From: Myxococcales bacterium
GTDB lineage: Bacteria; Myxococcota; Polyangia; Polyangiales; Polyangiaceae
DNA: 64,000 nt
Direction of reading: 5' to 3'
Assembly (NCBI GenBank): GCA_003151595.1
Contig: PLXW01000060.1
Coordinates: 38,583-102,582, forward strand
The first letter of the stretch is position 1. Each line of letters opens with the position of its first letter. The translations under genes and the position numbers were made by a program. Below, piece by piece: positions 37,309-45,946 of the stretch. A model generated the notes under the pieces. The model worked only from the letters and a program-made list of their open reading frames with translations. It ran no database searches and had not been told where the DNA came from.

Positions 37309-38277
37309 ATGGCGTTCGATCAGGTCCTCAAGAAAAACTTCTGGGCGGTGCTGCTGGTTCTGATCGCGATCGTCGCGTTCTTGAACGCGCGCGGCATCAC
37401 CCAGCTCGTCGGCGCCGCCCTCGCGGCCGACGACAAGCAACTGTCGACTCCGCCTCCGTCGGTCCGCAGCGCGCCGGTCGCGCCCCAGGCGCCGTTCCAC
37501 ACGTCGAGCGCCAAGGCGATCATCGATCGCAACCCGTTCGACTCGGTGACCGGTCCGCTCAACGCCAAGCCGATCGACCTCACCGACGAAGCGGTCGGCG
37601 GAGCTGCTCCGCTCGACATGTCCGACCCGATGAACGCGCCGCAGTGCGAAGGGGTGAAGATCCTCATCATCACCGCGTCATCCGATCCCGAGTGGTCGTT
37701 CGTGGCGCTCACCGCCGGCAACGACAACAAGACGATGCTTCGCCGTCGCGGCGGAGACGTCGGCGCGAAGAAGGTCGAGTTCGTGGGGTGGGATCGCGTG
37801 TGGCTTTCGGGCGGCAACCAGCTCTGTCAGGCCGACATGTTTGCGCCGCCTCCCGCTGCGGGTGCGGTGCCCGTCGCGGCTCCGGCCGCAGCGCCTGCCC
37901 CGGGTGGCGCGCCGGGGCTCGACCCGGCGATCGCGAAGGGGATTCAGAAGGTCAGTGCGACCGAGTTCAACGTCGATCGCGGCGTGGTCGACAAGATCCT
38001 CGAGAACCAGGCGGAGCTGATGCGCCAGGCGCGCATCGTCCCCGAGCAAGAGAACGGGAAGATGGTCGGCATCCGGCTCTTCGGCGTTCGACCGGAGACG
38101 CTGCTCGGCGTGCTCGGCATGGAGAACGGCGATCGCCTCCAGACGATCAACGGCTTCGACATGACGAGCCCCGAGAAGGCGCTCGAGGCGTATGCGCGCC
38201 TGCGAACCGCCGACCACCTGACCGTATCCGTCAACCGGCGCGGGCAGGCGACCAACCTCGACTACAACATCAAGTGA
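37309..38277 (+). CDS. gspC: Type II secretion inner-membrane protein GspC
   Basis: A 322-residue protein from the ATG at 37309 (37291 is an alternative GTG). A short cytoplasmic head and one transmembrane helix (about 10-30, AVLLVLIAIVAFL) lead to a Pro-rich linker. A homology region follows (about 65-180, with IIDRNPFDS and the strand LTAGNDNKTMLRR), then a Pro/Ala hinge. The C-terminal domain (about 225-322) has GVRPETLLGVLGMENGDRL, the peptide-binding loop of a PDZ domain. GspC links the inner-membrane platform to the GspD secretin. First gene of the type II secretion operon. Confidence 0.85.
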   Translation: MAFDQVLKKNFWAVLLVLIAIVAFLNARGITQLVGAALAADDKQLSTPPPSVRSAPVAPQAPFHTSSAKAIIDRNPFDSVTGPLNAKPIDLTDEAVGGAAPLDMSDPMNAPQCEGVKILIITASSDPEWSFVALTAGNDNKTMLRRRGGDVGAKKVEFVGWDRVWLSGGNQLCQADMFAPPPAAGAVPVAAPAAAPAPGGAPGLDPAIAKGIQKVSATEFNVDRGVVDKILENQAELMRQARIVPEQENGKMVGIRLFGVRPETLLGVLGMENGDRLQTINGFDMTSPEKALEAYARLRTADHLTVSVNRRGQATNLDYNIK

Positions 38278-38284
38278 GCAGCAC

Positions 38285-38524
38285 ATGCCCGACACCACAC
38301 TCGATAACCGAACCTTGATCAGGCGCGCGCTCGTCTTCGCGGGCGTCATGGTGAGCGCGGGCGCCGTCGTCGTCGGGACCCTGACGCTCGTCGCGTCCGC
38401 CGTGACCGACCGGATCGTCGCGCCCCCTGGCGAGGCCGCCGACGACGCCGGCAGCCCCGTATCCATCCATCACCCAGTACCCGGTGCGAGGCCCTCGCCC
38501 GGGCCTGGTCAGACGGCCAAGTAG
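38285..38524 (+). CDS. Small membrane protein inside the type II secretion operon
   Basis: A 79-residue protein with one hydrophobic helix (about 15-42) and a Pro/Gly-rich periplasmic tail. It begins 7 bp after gspC and ends 24 bp before gspD, so it is in the operon. No known family. Its position suggests a platform or pilotin-like accessory between GspC and GspD, but it has no lipobox, so it is not a standard GspS pilotin. The frame is short; its acceptance rests on operon position and the clear transmembrane helix. Confidence 0.6.
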   Translation: MPDTTLDNRTLIRRALVFAGVMVSAGAVVVGTLTLVASAVTDRIVAPPGEAADDAGSPVSIHHPVPGARPSPGPGQTAK

Positions 38525-38548
38525 CAAGACAACGCGCCCCGAGACCCG

Positions 38549-41047
38549 ATGAGAGCGAACGTCCTTTCGACCCTGCTGCTGTGCAACGCCTTCCTCGCCG
38601 CCGCGGCCACCGGGGCGAGCGCGGAGCCCCCGCGTCGCGTCGTCGGTCCAGCCGCCGTCGCGGCCGGTACGCCGGTGCCCGTCCCCGGGGGGGGAATGGT
38701 CACGGTCCCCGGCGCTGCGGCGGCCGCGACCCCGGGCGCGAAGCCCGACGCTGCCGCCGCGGGCGGCAAGGTCTCCGCCGACACGCAGGGCCTGCAGCAG
38801 TTCGAGCCGGGCGTCGAGTACCAGCCGCGACCCGCCGGGGACAAGGTCTCCTTCTCGCTCGAGGACGCGGACCTCTCGGAGCTCGTGCGCGTCATCGGCC
38901 AGCTGACGGGCAAGCGGTTCATCTTCGGCGGCAAGATCCGCAGCATCAAGGCGACGGTCTTCTCCCCCCAGAAGGTGACGGTGGCCGAGGCTTACCAGGC
39001 CTTCCTGTCGATCCTCGAAGCCAACGGCCTGACCGTCGTTCCGCACGGTCGCTTCTACAAGATCGTCGACTCGCCCGACGCCAAGATGGGCGCGCCGGTC
39101 TATCTCGCCGGCCAGGCGAGCACCGGCGAGGAGCGGTACGTCACGCGCCTGCACCGCCTGCGCAACCAGAGCGCCGACGACATCGCCAACCTCCTCGGTC
39201 ACTTCAAGTCGAAGGACGGGGACATCACGGTCTACGGCCCCGGCAACCTGCTCATCATCACGGACACGGGTACGAACATCCAGCGCATGATGCGCATCCT
39301 GGAGGACATCGACGTCGGCGGCGTCGGCGACCAGATCTGGATCGAGCCGGTTCACTACGGCGTCGCCAGCGACATCACCTCGCGCCTCAACGAGGTGTTC
39401 GACATCAAGGGCGGCAAGCCGGCCGACAAGCCCGGCGCACCCGGCGCCGGCGCCGGCGCCGGCGACGTGCACGTCACGAAGATCCTCGCCGACGAGCGCA
39501 GCAACTCGATCGTGATCATCGGGACGGAGCGCGCGTACCTGCGCATCCTCGAGTTCATCAAGCGCCTCGACGTGCCTCACAGCGGGGAGGGCGAGATCCA
39601 CGTCTTGCCGCTGCAGCACGCGGACTCCGTGGAGCTGGCGAAGACGCTGACCGACATCGTGTCGGGCGCGGCGTCGACCGGCGCGGCGCCGAAGGCGGGG
39701 GCGCCTCCGCTCACGATCTTCGAGTCCGGCGTCAAGGTCAGCGCCGACAAGTCGACGAACTCGATCGTCGTGACGTCGAGCCTGCGCGACTACGCGAACC
39801 TGCGGACCGTCATCGATCAGCTCGACCACCCGCGGCGCCAGGTCTTCATCGAAGCAGTCATCATGGACTTGACGATCATGCGTCAGAACGAACTCGGGAT
39901 TGCCTTTCATGCGGGCGACATCGAGAACGGCCCGACGGCGGGAGGCCAGACGCTCCTCTACGGCGGCCTCAACCCGTTCAAGTCGATCTTCCTGCCGAGC
40001 CCGACCGACTCGACGCTGAACGCCTTCGCGCTCGGCATTCGCGGGCCGGGCCTGCCTGGCAGCGAGAACCTGCTGGGTACGGGCGTCTCGATCCCGGCAT
40101 TCGGCGCAGTCATCAACGCGCTCGCTTCGACCAACGACGCGGACATCCTGTCGACGCCCCACATCCTGGCCACCGACAACGTACCGGCCGAGATCAGCGT
40201 CGGGCAGAACATCCCTCTGCAGACCAACTCGGGAGGGATCGGCCTCCCCGCGGGCTTGCCGGGGGCGGCGGGCGGGGCCAATCCGCTGGCGGCGCTGGGC
40301 GGCTTCGGCGGGTTCGGCGGCTTCACCGCGCCGCGCCAGGACATCGGTACGAAGATCAAGATCGTCCCGCACCTGAACGACTCGGACGAGGTGCGTCTCG
40401 AGGTCAATGAAGAGATCAGCGACATCAACGGTCAGACGCCCCAGGGGTCGCTGGGTGCGGTGCCGTTCTCGAAGCGAACCGCGCAGACCCAGCTGGTCGT
40501 CAAGGACCAGCAGACGGTGGTCATCGGGGGTCTCGTCCGCAACTTCGTGTCGCGCACCGACACCAAGATCCCCTTGCTCGGCGATATCCCCGTGCTGGGG
40601 GCGCTCTTCCGGTCTCGCTCGACTCAGATGCAGAAAGCGAACCTGATCCTCGTGCTGACTCCTTACATCGTGCGCGAGCAGGCCGATCTGCGGACGATCT
40701 TCGAGCGCAAGATGCAGGAGCGGCAGGAGTTTCTCGACCACTACTTCGTCTTCAGCGACCAGACCGAGTACGAAGCGCCCAAGGACTACTCGCGCACCAA
40801 CGGCCTCCTCGAGGACGTCCGCCAGTCGTTCCTCGAGGTCGACGATCAGCGACATCTGGAGGTGCTGACCCGCCCGCGCGACGTCAAGACGCACGAGCCC
40901 GGGCTGCCGCTCGAGCTACCCGCTCCGATCGGGGGCTCCGCCGCGCCCGGCGCCGCTCCCGCTCCGAACCCGGCGCCGCCCGGCACGCCTCCTCCGAACC
41001 TCAACCTTGCGCCGCCCCCGCGCAGCGTCGAGAAGATCGAGAGGTGA
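38549..41047 (+). CDS. gspD: Type II secretion outer-membrane secretin GspD
   Basis: An 832-residue secretin. The signal peptide is about 24 residues (cleavage near SAEPP). A low-complexity linker runs to about 85. The N0 domain follows (VSFSLEDADLSELVRVI at about 92 on), then N1-N3 repeats (for example DDIANLLGHFKS and HADSVELAKTL) and the secretin core from about 445, with the strand VGQNIPLQTNSGG and the secretin signature near VVIGGLVRN. It forms the outer-membrane channel for folded proteins. An insertion in N2 encodes an Ala/Gly repeat from four copies of CCGGCG (39441-39464). The C-terminus is a long Pro/Ala-rich tail. Confidence 0.95.
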   Translation: MRANVLSTLLLCNAFLAAAATGASAEPPRRVVGPAAVAAGTPVPVPGGGMVTVPGAAAAATPGAKPDAAAAGGKVSADTQGLQQFEPGVEYQPRPAGDKVSFSLEDADLSELVRVIGQLTGKRFIFGGKIRSIKATVFSPQKVTVAEAYQAFLSILEANGLTVVPHGRFYKIVDSPDAKMGAPVYLAGQASTGEERYVTRLHRLRNQSADDIANLLGHFKSKDGDITVYGPGNLLIITDTGTNIQRMMRILEDIDVGGVGDQIWIEPVHYGVASDITSRLNEVFDIKGGKPADKPGAPGAGAGAGDVHVTKILADERSNSIVIIGTERAYLRILEFIKRLDVPHSGEGEIHVLPLQHADSVELAKTLTDIVSGAASTGAAPKAGAPPLTIFESGVKVSADKSTNSIVVTSSLRDYANLRTVIDQLDHPRRQVFIEAVIMDLTIMRQNELGIAFHAGDIENGPTAGGQTLLYGGLNPFKSIFLPSPTDSTLNAFALGIRGPGLPGSENLLGTGVSIPAFGAVINALASTNDADILSTPHILATDNVPAEISVGQNIPLQTNSGGIGLPAGLPGAAGGANPLAALGGFGGFGGFTAPRQDIGTKIKIVPHLNDSDEVRLEVNEEISDINGQTPQGSLGAVPFSKRTAQTQLVVKDQQTVVIGGLVRNFVSRTDTKIPLLGDIPVLGALFRSRSTQMQKANLILVLTPYIVREQADLRTIFERKMQERQEFLDHYFVFSDQTEYEAPKDYSRTNGLLEDVRQSFLEVDDQRHLEVLTRPRDVKTHEPGLPLELPAPIGGSAAPGAAPAPNPAPPGTPPPNLNLAPPPRSVEKIER
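39441..39464 (+). repeat. Hexanucleotide tandem repeat in gspD
   Basis: Four perfect copies of CCGGCG lie in a row inside the coding sequence and encode an Ala/Gly run. The repeat length is a multiple of three, so copy-number changes would keep the reading frame. Confidence 0.9.
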
Positions 41048-41050
41048 CCG

Positions 41051-42895
41051 ATGGCCGCCGAGCAGCGTTTCCTCGGGGAGCTCCTGGCCAGGCGGGGCCT
41101 GGTGCCCGCCGACAAGCTCGAGTCGCTGTGGAGCGTCCAGCGCGAGCGCGGCACCGATCTGCTCGACCTGATCATCAACTCGAACCTCGCCGGTGAGATC
41201 GACCTCGCGCGCGTACTCGCCGACGAGGCGCAGGTTCCGCTGGTGGAGAAGCTCGATCCGGCGGAGATCGTGACGGCGCTCGCTGCGCGGGTCCCCATCC
41301 CGTTCGCCAAGGCCCACAGATTGCTGGTGGTGCGCGAGGACGAGCAATTCGTGCACGTGGTCTGCGGCGATCCGTTCGACACGCAGGCGTTCGACGACCT
41401 GCGCCTGATCTTCGGCAAGCCCGTGGAGGTCTCCGTCGGGGGGCGGGACCAGATCGAGAACGCGATCAACCGCGTCTACGAGAGGCAGGTGGGCGAGGAG
41501 CAGCAGCTCGAGACCGACGAGGACAACGTCGACGAGGAGGCCGCCGGCGACATCCTCGACTCGGACGAGGAGGCGCCCATCATCCGCTGGGTCAACTCGC
41601 TCTTCCTGGCAGCGATGAAGGAGCGCGCGAGCGACATCCACATCGAGCCGGAGGAGAAGGAGGTCATCGTCCGGTACCGGATCGACGGCGAGCTCTACGT
41701 GGCGCGCCGCGCGCCGCGCGCGTTCCTCAACAGCATCATCAGCCGCATCAAGATCGAGAGCTCGCTGAACATCGCCGAGAAGCGGCTGCCGCAGGACGGG
41801 CGCATCACGAAGAAGATCGCGGGGAAGGGCTTCGACATCCGCGTCAGCACCATCCCGACGAGCCGGGGCTACGAGCGGATCGTGATGCGTCTGCTGAACA
41901 AGTCCAGCGTCCTGCTCGACCTCCCGGACCTCGGCTTCAGTCCGCGCGAATACGCGCTGATGGACGGCCTCATCCGACGCCCGGACGGCATCATCCTGGT
42001 GACGGGTCCGACCGGCAGCGGAAAGACGACGACGCTGTACGCGTGCATCAACCGCATCAACCGCCCCAACCTCAACATCCTGACGGCCGAGGACCCGGTC
42101 GAGTACGAGATCGCGGGCATCCACCAGGTTCATGTCCAGCCGAAGATCGGACTGACCTTCGCCAGCGCGCTGCGCGCCTTTCTCCGGCAGGACCCGGACA
42201 TCGTCATGGTCGGCGAGATCCGCGACCAGGAGACCCTGGAGATCGCGATCAACGCGTCTCTGACCGGGCACCTCGTGATGTCGACCATCCACACGAACGA
42301 CGCGGCCGGCGCGATCACCCGGACGGTCGACATGGGCGCCGAGCCGTTCCTCCTGCGCTCCACGGTGATCGGTATCCTCGCGCAGCGCCTGGTGCGCGTC
42401 CTCTGTCCGGGGTGCAAGTACGCCTATCCCGCCGAGGATTTCGAGCTCGAGGAGCTCGGCCTCACCGAGGAGCGCATCCGGGCGCGCGTGGCGCGCCGCC
42501 AGAACCCGAACACCCGCTACTTCCCGCGCACGGTGGCCCCCGACTCCGACCCGATGGAGACCTTCGACCCGCGCGTCCGCCCGAGCTTCTACAAGGCGAC
42601 GGGGTGCGACAAGTGCACGAACACGGGCTTCAGCGGGCGGCGCGGCATCTACGAGCTGCTTCTCATCGACGACGCGGTGGGCCCGCTCATCCTCAGGAAG
42701 TCCGACGCGCAGAGCATCAAGCGCGTCGCCTGGGAGCAGGGGATGGACACCTTGCGCGACGACGGCGCGCGCAAAGTCCTCGCCGGGATGACGAGCGTGG
42801 AGGAGGTCCTGGCCGCGACCCAGGAGGACGTGGACGCCGAGCCCGTGGCGCCGCCGTCGATGTCCAGTCAGTCGATGCGCGCGGGGGCGGTCTGA
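41051..42895 (+). CDS. gspE: Type II secretion ATPase GspE
   Basis: A 614-residue cytoplasmic ATPase that powers pseudopilus assembly. An N-terminal GspL-binding domain (about 1-140) is followed by the ATPase core. Walker A is GPTGSGKTTT with Lys325. The Asp box (ERASDIHIEP), Walker B (DPDIVMVGEIRD) and His box (LTGHLVMSTIHTND) are all present. The zinc-binding insert has CPGCKY (about 453-456) and CDKC (about 519-522), typical of GspE. It starts 3 bp after gspD, with a good ribosome binding site. Confidence 0.97.
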   Translation: MAAEQRFLGELLARRGLVPADKLESLWSVQRERGTDLLDLIINSNLAGEIDLARVLADEAQVPLVEKLDPAEIVTALAARVPIPFAKAHRLLVVREDEQFVHVVCGDPFDTQAFDDLRLIFGKPVEVSVGGRDQIENAINRVYERQVGEEQQLETDEDNVDEEAAGDILDSDEEAPIIRWVNSLFLAAMKERASDIHIEPEEKEVIVRYRIDGELYVARRAPRAFLNSIISRIKIESSLNIAEKRLPQDGRITKKIAGKGFDIRVSTIPTSRGYERIVMRLLNKSSVLLDLPDLGFSPREYALMDGLIRRPDGIILVTGPTGSGKTTTLYACINRINRPNLNILTAEDPVEYEIAGIHQVHVQPKIGLTFASALRAFLRQDPDIVMVGEIRDQETLEIAINASLTGHLVMSTIHTNDAAGAITRTVDMGAEPFLLRSTVIGILAQRLVRVLCPGCKYAYPAEDFELEELGLTEERIRARVARRQNPNTRYFPRTVAPDSDPMETFDPRVRPSFYKATGCDKCTNTGFSGRRGIYELLLIDDAVGPLILRKSDAQSIKRVAWEQGMDTLRDDGARKVLAGMTSVEEVLAATQEDVDAEPVAPPSMSSQSMRAGAV

Positions 42896-42912
42896 CCCGC
42901 GCCGGATGAGCC

Positions 42913-44322
42913 ATGGCTGTCTTCGAATACCGCGGAATTCTCGCTGCCTCCGGCAAGCAGGTGCGCGGCGTCCGCGACGCGGACAACGCCAAGGCCCTGC
43001 GCTCGACGCTGAAGCGCGAGGGCATCATGCTCACCGCCGCGCACGAAGAGCAGAAGGCGCGCGGCGGGGGCACCCGGAAGTCGCTCCGCGAGGTGTCTCT
43101 ATTCAGGCGCGTCGGCGTGGCCGACGTCGCGATGATGACCCGCCAGCTCGCGACGCTGGTGACCGCCGGAATCCCCCTGGTCGAGGCGGTCAACGCCCTC
43201 ACCGAGCAGGTCGAGAAGATCGAGCTGAAGCGCGTGCTCACGCAGATCGTCGACCGGCTCAACGAGGGAGGCTCGCTCGCGAAGGCGCTGGAGGCGCACC
43301 CTCACGTCTTCTCGAACCTGTACGTGAGCATGGTGGCCGCGGGCGAGGCCTCGGGCACCGTCGAGGGGGTGCTCGAGCGGCTCGCGGACTTCATGGAGTC
43401 GCAGTCGAAGCTGCGCGGCAAGGTGGGAGCGGCGCTCGCCTATCCGGCGGTGATGGTGGTCATCGGGTCCATCCTCATCTCGATCATGCTCGTCGTGGTC
43501 GTCCCGAAGGTGACGTCCATCTTCGAGAGCCTCGATCGCGCGCTGCCCTGGTACACGCAGGCGCTCATCGGCGTGTCTCACTTCGTGTCGTCCAACCAGC
43601 TGCTCGGGTTCGCCCTCGCCATGGTGGCGTTCACCTTCACGCGCTCCGCCCTGCGTGACTACAAGGAGAGCGAGAAGGCGAAGCATTTGCTGTTCGTCCT
43701 GCTGGCGGCGGGGGCGGGCGGCCTGCTCGTGCTGTGCGGGTTCCTGGTCGAGTCTCTCGGGGCCTATGCGATCGGCGTCGTCGTGGGCGCCGTGGCGGGC
43801 CTCGGCGTCGCCTGGCTGATGGCGTGGGTGACCACCCCCGAGGGGCGCATCGCGAAGGACAGCTTCATCCTCCGGTTGCCCATCTTCGGGACCCTGGTGC
43901 GGATGCTCGCGGTGTCCCGCTTCTCCCGCACCCTGGCCACGCTGCTGCGCGCCGGGGTGCCGCTCCTCAAGGCCATGGAGATCGTCAAGAGCGTGCTCGA
44001 CAACGCCAAGCTCGAGAAGGTCATCGAGACGGCGGCGGGCAGCATCCGCGAAGGAGAGTCGATCGCGGGCCCGCTCAAGCGCAGCGGCGACTTCCCGCCC
44101 ATCGTCACGCACATGATCGCCGTCGGCGAGCGCAGCGGCCAGCTGGAGCAGATGCTCGAGAACGTGTCCCGCGCCTACGACACTCAGGTCGAGACGCGCG
44201 TGCAGGCGCTCACCAGTCTTCTGGAGCCCCTGATGATCGTCGTGATGGGTGGCGGCGTGGCGTTCATCGCCTTCGCCATCCTCATGCCGCTCATCCAGAT
44301 GAACGATTTCGTCCAGCAATGA
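42913..44322 (+). CDS. gspF: Type II secretion inner-membrane platform protein GspF, with extra membrane insert
   Basis: A 469-residue polytopic protein; usual GspF is about 405. Two T2SSF domains are visible, one at about 70-195 (MMTRQLATLVTAGIPLVEA) and the other at about 340-462 (FSRTLATLLRAGVPLLKAME). Between them, after the first transmembrane helix (residues about 182-204), is an insertion at about 250-320. It contains two more hydrophobic stretches (LLFVLLAAGAGGLLVLC and AIGVVVGAVAGLGVAWLMA) not expected in the standard three-helix topology. The two domains themselves look intact. The stop overlaps the next gene. Confidence 0.93.
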   Translation: MAVFEYRGILAASGKQVRGVRDADNAKALRSTLKREGIMLTAAHEEQKARGGGTRKSLREVSLFRRVGVADVAMMTRQLATLVTAGIPLVEAVNALTEQVEKIELKRVLTQIVDRLNEGGSLAKALEAHPHVFSNLYVSMVAAGEASGTVEGVLERLADFMESQSKLRGKVGAALAYPAVMVVIGSILISIMLVVVVPKVTSIFESLDRALPWYTQALIGVSHFVSSNQLLGFALAMVAFTFTRSALRDYKESEKAKHLLFVLLAAGAGGLLVLCGFLVESLGAYAIGVVVGAVAGLGVAWLMAWVTTPEGRIAKDSFILRLPIFGTLVRMLAVSRFSRTLATLLRAGVPLLKAMEIVKSVLDNAKLEKVIETAAGSIREGESIAGPLKRSGDFPPIVTHMIAVGERSGQLEQMLENVSRAYDTQVETRVQALTSLLEPLMIVVMGGGVAFIAFAILMPLIQMNDFVQQ

Positions 44323-44744
44323 GGAGCATGGCGACGATGGCGAGCAAGAGGGAACCGATGGTCTTCTTCCCGTGGGAGCGGCATCGCGGCGTGCGATCGC
44401 TCTTCATCCGGGCGAGGGCGCGTCAGGTGCTGCTCGTGGTGTGTGCTCTGACCGCGTTCGCCTGGCTCCGGGCGCGCCAGCGGCACGTGTCGCAGGTGCG
44501 GGCCACGCGGGCCACGATCACCCGGACGATCTACGCCATCGGGGCCTGGCGCGCCGATCACGATCGCGGTTGCCCGGGGTCGCTCGCCGACCTCGTCTCG
44601 GGCGGATACCTGTCCGAGCTTCCGCGCGACGCCTGGGCGCGACCGCTGCGCATGGTGTGTCCGGGACGCAAGGACCCGCAAGGGTTCGACCTCTCGAGCG
44701 ATGGCCCCGACGGCGAGCCGGGGGGCCTCGATCGGGTGGAGTAA
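44319..44744 (+). CDS. GspG-like protein lacking a prepilin signal
   Basis: A 141-residue protein between gspF and gspG. Its start overlaps the gspF stop (ATGA), with alternative ATGs at 44328 to 44358. The C-terminal half (TITRTIYAIGAWRADH, CPGSLADLVSGGYL, DAWARPLRMVCPGRKDPQGFDL, SSDGPDGEPGG) closely follows the calcium-loop end of GspG pseudopilins. However, the N-terminus has only a hydrophobic helix (VLLVVCALTAFAWL) after a basic stretch, with no G/FTLLE prepilin peptidase site or Glu5. It could be a membrane-tethered assembly factor or a degenerate duplicate of GspG. Role inferred from position only. Confidence 0.7.
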   Translation: MRSMATMASKREPMVFFPWERHRGVRSLFIRARARQVLLVVCALTAFAWLRARQRHVSQVRATRATITRTIYAIGAWRADHDRGCPGSLADLVSGGYLSELPRDAWARPLRMVCPGRKDPQGFDLSSDGPDGEPGGLDRVE

Positions 44745-44782
44745 CAGAGCGACGACTCTTGGCCTCATCGAAGGAGAAGCAG

Positions 44783-45190
44783 ATGGAAGCGAATCAACAC
44801 CTCAGAGCCATCCGGCGCGCGAGCACGCGCGGCCTGACGCTCGTCGAGATCATCATCACGATCACCATCATCGGCATGGTGACCGCGGCCATCGCCGTCG
44901 GCGTCCTCAAGGCGAAGGGGCACGCCGACGTGGGCGTGGCCAAGGCCGCCTGCAACACCATCCGGTCCACGACGACGCAGTGGAAGGCGGTCCACCCGGG
45001 CGAGGATTGCCCGACGATGGACCAACTCAAAACCGAGGAGCTCGACAGGGGCTTCAGCGTCAAGGACCCGTGGGGCGTGCCCTACAGGCTCTCGTGCGAG
45101 TCCGGTGACGTCACCTGCACGAGCAACGGCCCCGACAAGAAAGAGGGGACCGACGACGACATCATCGTCCCCGCGCCGGAGGGCAAGTAG
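44783..45190 (+). CDS. gspG: Type II secretion major pseudopilin GspG
   Basis: A 135-residue pseudopilin. It has a prepilin peptidase site after Gly17 (STRG/LTLVE), Glu22 as mature residue 5, and a hydrophobic N-terminal helix. The C-terminal part (DPWGVPYRLSCESGD, NGPDKKEGTDDD) carries the GspG-type calcium-binding loop. Its ribosome binding site, AAGGAGAAG, is strong. The major pseudopilin forms the pseudopilus shaft. The spacing from the GspG-like gene is 38 bp. Confidence 0.93.
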   Translation: MEANQHLRAIRRASTRGLTLVEIIITITIIGMVTAAIAVGVLKAKGHADVGVAKAACNTIRSTTTQWKAVHPGEDCPTMDQLKTEELDRGFSVKDPWGVPYRLSCESGDVTCTSNGPDKKEGTDDDIIVPAPEGK

Positions 45191-45199
45191 CCGCCAGCC

Positions 45200-45943
45200 A
45201 TGGGCTCCGCGACGAGGACTCGACTGAAGGTCGCGCGCCGCCTTTCGCGGCGCGGCCTGACCCTCATCGAGATTCTCGTGGTGCTGGCGATCATCGCCGT
45301 GGTCAGCGGGGTCGCGATGAGCGGGTCGATGCAGCTGCCGTCGGCCCGGCTCCGGCGCTCGGCGACCATGATCGCCAGCGCGATCAAGGTGTCGTTCACG
45401 AGGGCGACGGCGACGTCCCGCAGCCTGCGCCTGGTGATGGATTTCGGTCAGCCCCGGATCTGGCTCGAAGAGAGCGACGTCCCGATGCTCGTTCAGTCGA
45501 GGGACACCGCCGGCACGGGCGGAGCGAGCGCCATCACCGAGGCGGAGAAGGCCGCGCTCCAGGAGGGCGAGAAGATCGTCAAGGGACCGGCCGTCTCCAA
45601 GCCGCAGTTCCATCCGATCGACGCGCTCGGCTTCGGCGACGCCGACACGTCGAGCAAGGGAGGCCGGCCGCTCCAGCGCGGCATCCAGTTCCGCGCCGTG
45701 CAGACCGGGCACGACGAGGTCCCGCGGACGTCGGGTCGGGCGTACCTCTACTTCTGGCCGGGCGGGATGACCGAGCGCGCGTCGATCCAGCTCCGGATCG
45801 GCGACTCCGCGGAGGACTACCAGACGCTGACCCTGCTGGTCTCGCCCCTCACCGGGAAGGTCTCCATGAAGGGCGGCCCTGTCGAGCTCGAGATACCGAC
45901 GGACGACGAGCACGCGTCGGACCGGGAAGACACGGGGCTCTGA
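45200..45943 (+). CDS. gspH: Minor pseudopilin GspH
   Basis: A 247-residue minor pseudopilin. The processing site is after Gly19 (SRRG/LTLIE), followed by a hydrophobic helix (LVVLAIIAVVSG). The remainder is long and strand-rich, with SATMIASAIKVSFTRATATSRSLRLVMD and LYFWPGGMTERASIQL, consistent with GspH. It is longer than the usual 150-170 residues. The gene begins 9 bp after gspG. It probably sits near the tip of the pseudopilus. Confidence 0.85.
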   Translation: MGSATRTRLKVARRLSRRGLTLIEILVVLAIIAVVSGVAMSGSMQLPSARLRRSATMIASAIKVSFTRATATSRSLRLVMDFGQPRIWLEESDVPMLVQSRDTAGTGGASAITEAEKAALQEGEKIVKGPAVSKPQFHPIDALGFGDADTSSKGGRPLQRGIQFRAVQTGHDEVPRTSGRAYLYFWPGGMTERASIQLRIGDSAEDYQTLTLLVSPLTGKVSMKGGPVELEIPTDDEHASDREDTGL

Positions 45944-45946
45944 GCC

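Noticed and set aside
38270..40894. 874-codon open frame on the minus strand across gspD
   Set aside because: No domain or signal, and gspD on the plus strand has complete secretin domains and fits the operon.
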